Positions 56,650 to 64,000 of a stretch of DNA of 64,000 nt are shown here, piece after piece. The notes under the pieces were generated by a model, which saw nothing but the letters and a program-made list of their open reading frames with translations, was not told where the DNA came from and made no database searches. Location: the NCBI RefSeq assembly GCF_022809095.1, contig NZ_JALAZE010000003.1, positions 186,001 to 250,000 on the forward strand, given 5' to 3'. This DNA comes from Bacillus kexueae (GTDB taxonomy: Bacteria > Bacillota > Bacilli > Bacillales > Aeribacillaceae). Both the position numbers and the translations under genes were made by a program. How positions within the stretch are numbered: position 1 is the first letter of the stretch; each line of letters begins with the position of its first letter.

Positions 56650-58347
56650 ATGAAACAAAGTATGTCATTTATTCCGACGCTACGGGAAACACCAGCTGAT
56701 GCAGAAGTGAAAAGTCATCAGCTTCTTCTCCGTGCAGGATTTATTCGTCAAACGGCAAGTGGAGTTTACAGCTATTTGCCACTTGCGACAAAAGTATTGA
56801 AGAAAATTGAAACAATTGTAAGAGAAGAGATGAATCGAGCTGGTGCAGTTGAATTATTAATGCCAGCTTTACAACAAGCAGAGTTATGGGAAGAATCAGG
56901 GCGTTGGCAATCATACGGTCCAGAATTAATGCGTATTCACGACCGACATGATCGCCCGTTTGCGTTAGGTCCGACACACGAAGAGGTAATTACTAGTCTC
57001 GTTCGTGATGAGGTGAAATCCTATAAACGCCTACCACTAGCACTTTATCAAATCCAAACGAAATTCCGTGATGAAAAGCGACCTCGTTTTGGGTTATTGC
57101 GTGGAAGAGAATTCATTATGAAGGATGCATATTCGTTTCATTCTTCAAAAGAGAGTCTTGATGAGATGTATGAAAAAATTAGCACTGCTTACCGAAATAT
57201 TTTTACAAGATGCGGACTAAATTTCCGCGCTGTCATTGCTGACTCAGGTGCTATGGGTGGAAAAGACACGCATGAATTTATGGTATTATCTGATATTGGA
57301 GAAGATACGATTGCGTATTCTGATTCATCAGATTTTGCTGCGAACATTGAAATGGCACCGGTTGTAGTTCAATACGAGAAATCGAATGAACAAGAATTAC
57401 AGCTTGAAAAAATCGAGACGCCTAATGCTAGAACAATTGGGGAAGTTTCGTCCTTATTAAATGTTGATGAGACGAAATGTATTAAATCTTTATTGTTTAA
57501 AGTAGACGACCGATTCGTACTAGCGTTAGTTCGCGGTGACCATGAAGTAAATGATATTAAACTAAAGAATTTCTTTAACGCAGCTGTAGTTGAGCTTGCA
57601 ACAGAAGAAGAAACTCTTGAAATAATGGGAACGAAACCAGGTTTTGTAGGACCTATTCATGTTCGTGATGAAGTAGAAATTGTTGCTGATCATGCTATAA
57701 AAGCAGTCGTAAATGGTATTTGTGGAGCAAATGAAGAAGGCTATCATTATCAAAATGTTAATATTGAACGTGATACAAACGTGAAGGAGTTTATTGATTT
57801 ACGCTTTATCCAAGAGGGAGACCCATCTCCAGATGGCGTTGGTACGATTCGTTTTGCAAAAGGTATTGAAGTAGGACATGTATTCAAGTTAGGCACACGT
57901 TATTCGGAATCTATGAAAGCACACTATTTAGATGAGAATGGAAAATCTCAACCGATGATAATGGGTTGCTACGGAATTGGAGTTTCTCGTACTCTGTCTG
58001 CAGCTGTTGAACAACACCACGATGAAAATGGAATTGTTTGGCCAAAAGAAATTGCTCCGTTTGACGTACATGTAATTGCGGTAAACGTAAAAAATGATGA
58101 GCAGCGCGAATTAGCTGAACAAATTTATTCTGAATTTGTAAACGAAGGATTAGATCCTCTTCTTGATGATCGACAAGAGCGTGCAGGCGTTAAATTTGCT
58201 GATTCAGATTTGATTGGAATACCAGTAAGAGTCGTTGTCGGGAAAAAAGCGAGCGAACAAATTGTTGAAGTAAAAGTTCGAAAAACAGGAGAGAGTTTTG
58301 AAGTTCCTGTTGCGAATTTAAAAGAAACAATCCAGTCCTTACTTTAA
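56650..58347 (+). CDS. proS: Prolyl-tRNA synthetase (bacterial type)
   Basis: Charges tRNA-Pro and edits mischarged Ala-tRNA-Pro. The 565 residues are the bacterial form. It has class II motifs 1 and 2 ([50 protein letters not shown]) and an inserted YbaK-like editing domain (about 225-390). Motif 3 ([28 protein letters not shown]) and an anticodon-binding domain (about 470-565) follow. GAGGTG precedes the ATG. Confidence 0.98.
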   Translation: MKQSMSFIPTLRETPADAEVKSHQLLLRAGFIRQTASGVYSYLPLATKVLKKIETIVREEMNRAGAVELLMPALQQAELWEESGRWQSYGPELMRIHDRHDRPFALGPTHEEVITSLVRDEVKSYKRLPLALYQIQTKFRDEKRPRFGLLRGREFIMKDAYSFHSSKESLDEMYEKISTAYRNIFTRCGLNFRAVIADSGAMGGKDTHEFMVLSDIGEDTIAYSDSSDFAANIEMAPVVVQYEKSNEQELQLEKIETPNARTIGEVSSLLNVDETKCIKSLLFKVDDRFVLALVRGDHEVNDIKLKNFFNAAVVELATEEETLEIMGTKPGFVGPIHVRDEVEIVADHAIKAVVNGICGANEEGYHYQNVNIERDTNVKEFIDLRFIQEGDPSPDGVGTIRFAKGIEVGHVFKLGTRYSESMKAHYLDENGKSQPMIMGCYGIGVSRTLSAAVEQHHDENGIVWPKEIAPFDVHVIAVNVKNDEQRELAEQIYSEFVNEGLDPLLDDRQERAGVKFADSDLIGIPVRVVVGKKASEQIVEVKVRKTGESFEVPVANLKETIQSLL

Positions 58348-58387
58348 AATAGAACTCTGTTGAATGATAGCACGATTTTATATCACG

Positions 58388-58396
58388 TGGTAATAT
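58388..58396 (+). promoter_or_regulatory. Possible extended -10 promoter for polC
   Basis: TGGTAATAT is a good extended -10, with only a weak -35 (TAGCAC, 58368-58373). A start near 58403 would put the hairpin at 58407-58433 at the very 5' end of the polC mRNA. Confidence 0.35.
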
Positions 58397-58406
58397 GAAA
58401 AGAAAA

Positions 58407-58433
58407 AAGGTACCTCAATAAATGGGGTACCTT
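58407..58433 (+). terminator. Terminator hairpin between proS and polC
   Basis: AAGGTACCTC (58407-58416) pairs with GGGGTACCTT (58424-58433) with one wobble. An A-run precedes it and only CCTTATG follows, so it is a clear stem but a weak terminator for proS. Confidence 0.6.
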
Positions 58434-58478
58434 CCTTATGTAGCGGATTACCTTCTAGGAAGAAAGAGGGGAGCAAAA

Positions 58479-61400
58479 ATGACTGACATTCATACGGAAC
58501 AGCGGGAGCGTTTCCGATTATTACTCCAACAGTTACAATTAACAGAAGACGATATCGTTGAACATTTTTACCAAGGAGCTATACAAAAATTAACCGTACA
58601 CAAGCAGCAAAAAACGTGGCATTTTCAATTTGTGCTTCAAAAAATACTACCATTTCATGTTTTTCAACTTTTTCAAGCTAAATTGACAAAGACGTTTTCA
58701 CATATTGCAAATGTTACCTTTTCTATTCACATTCCTAACCCAGAGCCAAATGAGGAATTAATTCAATCATATTGGCCAGTTTGTGTTCAAGAAATAGAGG
58801 GGATATCGCCACCAATTCTTTCGCTTCTTTCGAACCAAACTCCTTCTGTAAATGGCTTAAAGCTCCTCGTACAGACGAGAAATGATACAGAGTCTCAGGC
58901 GATTAAAAAGAAGTATGGCGAATACATTCGAAGAAGTTATGAAACGTTTGGTTTTCCTAGTTTTCAAATCGATACGAAAATTACGATATCAGATGAAGAG
59001 ATCCGTCAATTCCAAGAGCAGAAAAAGCGTGAGGATCAAGAAAAAGTCGCTCAAGCGATTACGGAAATGGAAAATCGTGAGAAGGAATCTAACCAAGAAA
59101 ATGATGTGCCATCAGGCCCGTTAACAATCGGGTATCCAATTAAAGACGAGGAAGAAATACGTACGTTAAATAGCATAATGGAAGAAGAGCGAAGAGTCGT
59201 TATTCAAGGGTATGTATTTGATGTCGAAACGAGAGAATTAAAATCCGGTCGAACATTATGTACATTTAAGATGACCGACTATACAAACTCTATCCTTGTA
59301 AAGATGTTCGCTCGTGATAAGGAAGACGCAGCACTGCTCCAATCCTTGAAAAAAGGAATGTGGTTGAAAGTGCGCGGTAGTATTCAAAACGACACGTTTG
59401 TGCGCGATCTTGTCATGATTGCGAATGATATCAACGAGATGAAGCCGAATCTTCGAGAAGATACAGCACCAGAAGGACAAAAGCGTGTGGAATTACATGC
59501 ACACTCACCAATGAGCCAAATGGATGCTGTTACGTCAATTTCAAAATTAGCCGAGCAAGCGAAAAAGTGGGGACATGAAGCGATTGCTTTAACCGATCAT
59601 GCAGTTGTTCAATCGTTCCCTGAAGCATATTCCGCTAGCAAAAAACACGGCATAAAGATGATTTATGGTCTAGAAGCAAACATTGTTGATGATGGTGTGA
59701 GAATTGTATACAATGACAAGACGGTATCGTTAGAAGAGGCTACGTATGTCGTATTTGACGTGGAAACAACTGGTCTTTCAGCGGTATATGACACTATTAT
59801 TGAGTTAGCGGCAGTTAAAATTCGAAATGGTGAAATCATTGATCGCTTCGAATCATTTGCCAATCCTCATGAACCATTGTCTGCTACAACCATAGAGCTG
59901 ACAGGTATAACCGATGATATGGTAAAAGATGCCCCAGATGTGGATGTGGTGTTGCGAAAATTCAAGGAATGGGTAGAAGATAGTATTTTAGTTGCCCACA
60001 ATGCGAGCTTCGATATGGGCTTTTTAAATGTCGGATACAAAAATTTGCTTGGTGAAAACAAAGCATCAAATGGTGTTATCGACACATTAGAATTAGCCCG
60101 TTCTTTATACCCAGAAATGAAAAATCACCGATTAAATACATTGTGTAAAAAATTCGATATTGAATTAACACAACACCATCGTGCCATCTATGATGCTGAA
60201 GCGACAGGACATTTACTCATGAAAATGTTAAAAGATGTAAGTGCTAAAGGCGTAACAATGCATGATGAAATGAATATTAAACTAGGGGACGCTAAAGCAT
60301 ATCAACGTTCTAGACCATCACACGCTATTTTATTAGCTCAAAATGAAGAAGGACTGAAGAACTTATTTAAACTCGTATCATTATCCCATGTGCAATATTT
60401 TTATCGTGTACCTCGTATTCCGAGATCGGTATTATCCAAGTACCGAGAGGGAATTCTTGTTGGTTCAGCGTGTGATAAAGGGGAAGTCTTTGAAGGAATG
60501 ATGCAAAAATCACCGGATGAAGTAGAAGATATTGCATCCTTTTATGATTATTTTGAAGTTCACCCACCAGCTGTTTACCAACATTTAATAGAGCTAGAAC
60601 TAGTACGTAATGAAGCGGCTCTTCGTGACATTATTAAAAATATCGTGAAGCTCGGCGAAAAGTTAAATATACCTGTTGTAGCAACAGGTAATGTTCACTA
60701 TTTAAACAAAGAGGATAAAATATATCGAAAAATTTTAGTAAGCTCTCAAGGTGGAGCCAACCCGCTGAACCGCCATTCGTTGCCAGATGTTCATTTTCGA
60801 ACAACAAATGAGATGATTCAAGAATTTCAGTTTTTGGGCGAGGAAAAAGCGAACGAGATTGTGGTAGAAAACACGCAAAAAATCGCTTCGCTTATCGGGG
60901 AAGTTAAGCCGATTAAAGATGATTTATATACTCCAAAGATTGAGGGAGCAGACGAAGAAATACGACAAATGAGCTACGATATGGCGAAAAGTATTTACGG
61001 AGACCCGCTTCCTGAGCTTGTAGAAGCACGGCTAGAAAAAGAGTTAAAAAGTATTATCGGACACGGATTTGCCGTCATTTATTTGATTTCACATAAACTA
61101 GTTAAAAAATCTCTTGATGATGGTTATCTAGTTGGTTCGCGTGGGTCCGTCGGCTCATCCTTTGTTGCGACAATGACTGAAATTACGGAAGTAAATCCAT
61201 TGCCACCACATTATGTGTGCCCAGAATGTAAACATTCTGAATTCTTCAATGACGGGTCTGTTGGTTCGGGTTACGACTTACCAGACAAAGAATGTCCAAA
61301 ATGTGGCGCGATGTTCAAAAAAGATGGTCATGACATTCCATTCGAAACCTTTTTAGGGTTTAAAGGAGATAAAGTACCAGATATTGATTTAAACTTCTCT

Positions 61401-62798
61401 GGAGAATATCAACCGAGAGCACATAACTATACGAAAGTGTTGTTTGGAGAAGATAACGTCTATCGTGCAGGTACAATCGGAACTGTTGCTGAAAAAACAG
61501 CGTTTGGGTACGTCAGGGGATATGCAAATGATCACAATATCCACATGCGCGGTGCTGAAGTAGATCGTCTTGTGCAAGGGTGTACGGGGGTAAAACGGAC
61601 AACTGGACAGCATCCAGGAGGAATTATCGTTGTCCCTGATTACATGGATGTCTATGATTTTACTCCTATACAGTTTCCAGCGGATGATACAAGTGCCGAT
61701 TGGAAGACAACTCATTTTGACTTCCATTCTATTCACGATAATCTTCTGAAATTAGATATATTAGGACACGATGACCCAACCGTTATTCGCATGCTCCAAG
61801 ATTTAAGTGGTATCGATCCGAAAACCATTCCGACGGATGATCCAGAAGTGATGAAAATATTTAGTGGCACAGAAACCCTCGGAGTTTCTGAAGATCAAAT
61901 TATGTGTAAGACCGGAACATTGGGGATTCCCGAGTTTGGAACGCGATTTGTGCGGCAAATGCTAGAGGATACAAGGCCGACTACATTTTCCGAATTAGTG
62001 CAAATTTCGGGGCTTTCACACGGAACGGATGTTTGGCTTGGAAACGCACAAGAACTTATCCACAACGGTACTTGTACCTTAAGTGAAGTAATCGGTTGTC
62101 GTGATGATATTATGGTCTATTTAATTTACCAAGGCCTTGAACCTTCCCTTGCATTTAAGATTATGGAGTTTGTACGGAAAGGAAAAGGGCTCCAACCAGA
62201 ATGGGAAGAAGAAATGAAGAAAAATGGTGTGCCAGATTGGTATATTGAATCATGTAAAAAGATTAAATACATGTTCCCGAAGGCACATGCGACAGCATAC
62301 GTGCTAATGGCGGTTCGTATTGCTTACTTTAAAGTCCACTTCCCGCTTCTATATTATGCAACATATTTCACTGTGCGGGCAGACGATTTTGATATTGAGA
62401 CGATGATTAAAGGTTCGACGGCCATAAAAGCTAAAATTGAAGAAATCAATGCTAAAGGTTTAGATGCATCTCCGAAAGAAAAAAGTTTATTAACTGTACT
62501 GGAAATGTCATTAGAGATGTGTGAAAGAGGTTTTTCGTTTCAAAAGGTAGATTTATATCGTTCAAGTGCAGCGGAATTTTTAATTGATGGTGACACGTTA
62601 ATTCCACCGTTTAACTCAATTCCAGGTTTAGGAACGAATGCGGCTTTAAATATAGTAAAAGCACGTGAAGAGGGCGAGTTTTTATCGAAAGAGGACTTGA
62701 GAGAACGGAGCCGCATTTCAAAGACGATATTAGAGTATTTAGATAATCACGGTTGCCTGACTTCTTTACCAGAGCAAAACCAGTTATCCCTATTTTAA
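58479..62798 (+). CDS. polC: DNA polymerase III alpha subunit, PolC type
   Basis: The main replicative polymerase of low-GC Gram-positives, with built-in proofreading. The 1439 residues match B. subtilis. The N-terminal domain is followed by an OB fold (about 240-325) and a PHP domain (from about 335, [17 protein letters not shown]). This is interrupted by a DEDDh 3'-5' exonuclease (about 420-590, [11 protein letters not shown]). A zinc-binding pair (CPECKH...CPKCGAMF, about 913) and the palm with [12 protein letters not shown] (about 967) come next. The C-terminal EQNQLSLF is a beta-clamp-binding motif. ATG 58479 has GAGGGGAG 6 bases upstream. Confidence 0.98.
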   Translation: MTDIHTEQRERFRLLLQQLQLTEDDIVEHFYQGAIQKLTVHKQQKTWHFQFVLQKILPFHVFQLFQAKLTKTFSHIANVTFSIHIPNPEPNEELIQSYWPVCVQEIEGISPPILSLLSNQTPSVNGLKLLVQTRNDTESQAIKKKYGEYIRRSYETFGFPSFQIDTKITISDEEIRQFQEQKKREDQEKVAQAITEMENREKESNQENDVPSGPLTIGYPIKDEEEIRTLNSIMEEERRVVIQGYVFDVETRELKSGRTLCTFKMTDYTNSILVKMFARDKEDAALLQSLKKGMWLKVRGSIQNDTFVRDLVMIANDINEMKPNLREDTAPEGQKRVELHAHSPMSQMDAVTSISKLAEQAKKWGHEAIALTDHAVVQSFPEAYSASKKHGIKMIYGLEANIVDDGVRIVYNDKTVSLEEATYVVFDVETTGLSAVYDTIIELAAVKIRNGEIIDRFESFANPHEPLSATTIELTGITDDMVKDAPDVDVVLRKFKEWVEDSILVAHNASFDMGFLNVGYKNLLGENKASNGVIDTLELARSLYPEMKNHRLNTLCKKFDIELTQHHRAIYDAEATGHLLMKMLKDVSAKGVTMHDEMNIKLGDAKAYQRSRPSHAILLAQNEEGLKNLFKLVSLSHVQYFYRVPRIPRSVLSKYREGILVGSACDKGEVFEGMMQKSPDEVEDIASFYDYFEVHPPAVYQHLIELELVRNEAALRDIIKNIVKLGEKLNIPVVATGNVHYLNKEDKIYRKILVSSQGGANPLNRHSLPDVHFRTTNEMIQEFQFLGEEKANEIVVENTQKIASLIGEVKPIKDDLYTPKIEGADEEIRQMSYDMAKSIYGDPLPELVEARLEKELKSIIGHGFAVIYLISHKLVKKSLDDGYLVGSRGSVGSSFVATMTEITEVNPLPPHYVCPECKHSEFFNDGSVGSGYDLPDKECPKCGAMFKKDGHDIPFETFLGFKGDKVPDIDLNFSGEYQPRAHNYTKVLFGEDNVYRAGTIGTVAEKTAFGYVRGYANDHNIHMRGAEVDRLVQGCTGVKRTTGQHPGGIIVVPDYMDVYDFTPIQFPADDTSADWKTTHFDFHSIHDNLLKLDILGHDDPTVIRMLQDLSGIDPKTIPTDDPEVMKIFSGTETLGVSEDQIMCKTGTLGIPEFGTRFVRQMLEDTRPTTFSELVQISGLSHGTDVWLGNAQELIHNGTCTLSEVIGCRDDIMVYLIYQGLEPSLAFKIMEFVRKGKGLQPEWEEEMKKNGVPDWYIESCKKIKYMFPKAHATAYVLMAVRIAYFKVHFPLLYYATYFTVRADDFDIETMIKGSTAIKAKIEEINAKGLDASPKEKSLLTVLEMSLEMCERGFSFQKVDLYRSSAAEFLIDGDTLIPPFNSIPGLGTNAALNIVKAREEGEFLSKEDLRERSRISKTILEYLDNHGCLTSLPEQNQLSLF

Positions 62799-62831
62799 CG
62801 GATTAATTCAATAGCTCGAGTTGGTCAATAT

Positions 62832-62860
62832 TTGCAATTCATATAAAGTTATGGTATATT
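62832..62860 (+). promoter_or_regulatory. Extended -10 promoter for rimP-nusA
   Basis: TTGCAA (62832-62837) and TATATT (62855-62860) are 17 bases apart with TGG before the -10. The start near 62867 coincides with the first base of the outer stem of the leader RNA. Confidence 0.7.
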
Positions 62861-62867
62861 TTATATG

Positions 62868-63001
62868 GAAATGCTATCGGAGAACGGAAAAAGAGTGGGG
62901 AAACCCACTCTTTCCTATTGGGTAAAACTAGTAGCATTTCGAGCGGATCACCTTAAATCCTTCGTTTGTGTACATACCCCTGCTCATATAGCAGGGTTTT
63001 T
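62868..63001 (+). promoter_or_regulatory. Structured leader with attenuator upstream of rimP-nusA
   Basis: A perfect outer stem, GAAATGCTA (62868-62876) with TAGCATTTC (62932-62940), encloses a perfect 10-bp hairpin AAAGAGTGGG/CCCACTCTTT (62890-62913) closed by a GAAA tetraloop. After a 37-base linker comes an intrinsic terminator, CCCTGC (62978-62983) with GCAGGG (62991-62996) and five T. The terminator lies 41 bases ahead of rimP and after the promoter, so it must act on the rimP-nusA transcript itself. I do not recognise the upstream domain as a known riboswitch class. Confidence 0.65.
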
Positions 63002-63042
63002 CAACACTTTTAAGGTTTCGGAACAATTTGAGGAGGAAAAGG

Positions 63043-63519
63043 ATGAGTAAAAGAATTACAGATTTAGTAGAAGAACTTGTTACCCCTATTACGGAAGAAA
63101 TGAATCTTGAACTTGTCGATATTGAGTATGTAAAAGAAGGGAAAAATTACTTCTTGCGCGTCTTTATCGATTCAGATACAGGGGTTGATATTGAAGAATG
63201 TGGAACGCTTAGCGAGCGACTTGGTGAAAAGCTTGATGAAATCGACCCGATTCCACATAACTACTTTTTAGAAGTATCATCTCCAGGTGCTGAACGCCCG
63301 TTAAAAAATGAGCGTGATTTCCAAAAAGCAATTGGGAAAAATGTAGCGATAAAAACTTATGAATCGATTGATGGAGAGAAAGAATTTGAAGGGGAATTAA
63401 CAAGTTTTGATGGCGAACTCGTCAAACTGAGTGTAAAAGTGAAAACGAGAACGAAAGAAGTAACAATTCCTTACGAAAAAGTGGCAAAAGCTCGTCTCGC
63501 AGTTACATTTAATTTTTAA
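63043..63519 (+). CDS. rimP: Ribosome maturation factor RimP
   Basis: RimP helps early 30S assembly. The 158 residues have the N-terminal alpha/beta domain ([52 protein letters not shown]) and the [14 protein letters not shown] motif. A C-terminal SH3-like barrel follows. AGGAGG is 6 bases before ATG 63043, and earlier in-frame starts precede that site. Formerly YlxS. It lies directly upstream of nusA as in most bacteria. Confidence 0.97.
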   Translation: MSKRITDLVEELVTPITEEMNLELVDIEYVKEGKNYFLRVFIDSDTGVDIEECGTLSERLGEKLDEIDPIPHNYFLEVSSPGAERPLKNERDFQKAIGKNVAIKTYESIDGEKEFEGELTSFDGELVKLSVKVKTRTKEVTIPYEKVAKARLAVTFNF

Positions 63520-63704
63520 AGGGAAACAATTTCGGCAGCGATTGCTCATTGGAGATTCCTTATAATTAATTAGAGGGAAAGATGATGATCTAGCTACCGA
63601 AGAATGACCAATTTTGTTATTCTAACAAACCGTGAGCGTAAGCCATATTGACAAAAATAAGTTTTGAAAGAATTTATTAGTTTTTTAAGGGGGAAATCCA
63701 TTCG

Positions 63705-64000
63705 ATGAGCAATGAATTGTTTGATGCTCTAACGATCCTTGAAAAGGAGAAGGGCATTGGAAAAGAAGTTATTATTGAAGCGATTGAAGCAGCGTTAATT
63801 TCTGCATATAAACGTAATTTTAATCAAGCTCAAAACGTGCGTGTAGATATAAATCGCGAGACAGGTTCAATGCGTGTCTTTGCACGTAAAGAAGTAGTAG
63901 ACGAGGTATTTGATCCTCGTTTAGAAATCTCACTTGATGAAGCAAAATCAATTAATCCAAATTACGAGCTAGAAGATACAGTTGAAATTGAAGTAACGCC
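63705..64000 (+). CDS. nusA: Transcription termination/antitermination factor NusA (N-terminal part, cut by window end)
   Basis: NusA binds RNA polymerase and nascent RNA and enhances pausing and intrinsic termination. Only the first 98 codons are in the window. MSNELFDALTILEKEKGIGKEVIIEAIEAALISAYKRNF and VRVDINRETGSMRVFARKEVV are the standard NusA N-terminal domain. AAGGGGG lies about 11 bases before the ATG. A TTGACA (63648-63653) and an isolated TATAAT (63561-63566) occur in the 185-base gap after rimP, but neither forms a good promoter. Confidence 0.95.
   Translation, partial: MSNELFDALTILEKEKGIGKEVIIEAIEAALISAYKRNFNQAQNVRVDINRETGSMRVFARKEVVDEVFDPRLEISLDEAKSINPNYELEDTVEIEVT

Noticed and set aside
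62865-63050. 61-codon open frame on the plus strand before rimP
   Set aside because: It runs through the leader hairpins, the terminator and the rimP ribosome binding site, and has no ribosome binding site of its own.
63543-63566. Separate nusA promoter
   Set aside because: A perfect TATAAT is present at 63561-63566, but no -35 lies at 16-18 bases and no extended -10. TTGACA at 63648 lacks a -10.

Overview
The window is a low-GC Gram-positive chromosome segment from a motile, endospore-forming-type member of the Bacillaceae. The gene order (smc-ftsY-ylxM-ffh-rpsP-khpA-ylqD-rimM-trmD-rplS, then rbgA-rnhB-ylqG-ylqH-sucCD-dprA-topA-trmFO-xerC-hslVU-codY, then the complete fla/che operon to sigD-swrB, then rpsB-tsf-pyrH-frr-uppS-cdsA-dxr-rasP-proS-polC-rimP-nusA) is the one I know from Bacillus subtilis, and protein lengths match B. 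subtilis closely. Codon use looks AT-rich and even throughout. I see no prophage, insertion sequence, CRISPR array, tRNA or rRNA. Essentially every gene is on the + strand. I cannot name the genus from this window alone.

Layout. 1-8004: end of smc, then the signal-recognition-particle genes (ftsY, ylxM, ffh), ribosome and tRNA maturation genes (rpsP, khpA, rimM, trmD, rplS with an L19-type leader), type I signal peptidase and the 50S-assembly GTPase RbgA. 8219-16169: RNase HII, a free-standing FliK-like/FlhB-C-like pair (ylqG, ylqH), succinyl-CoA synthetase (sucCD) behind a promoter carrying a cre-like CcpA site, the DNA-uptake protein DprA and topoisomerase I. 16423-21520: TrmFO, XerC/CodV, the HslVU (ClpQY) protease and CodY.

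21937-48916: an unbroken 27-kb flagellar/chemotaxis operon. It runs from rod, MS-ring and switch genes through the export apparatus, hook (with an unusually large FlgE), stator-related swrD/fliL and C-ring/CheY genes. It then continues with flhF/flhG and the adaptation genes cheB, A, W, C, D, and ends with the flagellar sigma factor SigD and SwrB. Many genes overlap by 1-11 bases, and several start with TTG or GTG.

49064-64000: translation factors and ribosome recycling (rpsB, tsf, frr), UMP kinase, envelope lipid genes (uppS, cdsA, dxr), the site-2 protease RasP, prolyl-tRNA synthetase, the replicative polymerase PolC, and rimP-nusA (nusA runs off the end). A structured 146-bp inverted-repeat element lies between rasP and proS. 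The rimP-nusA transcript has a folded 5' domain followed by an intrinsic terminator ahead of rimP, which looks like an attenuator.

Most of the window is ordinary core genome. The items I consider worth a second look are the rimP-nusA leader, the repeat element before proS, the roughly 200-residue insertion in the hook protein, an 11-codon ORF upstream of topA that echoes the TopA N-terminus, and the non-canonical start region of dprA.
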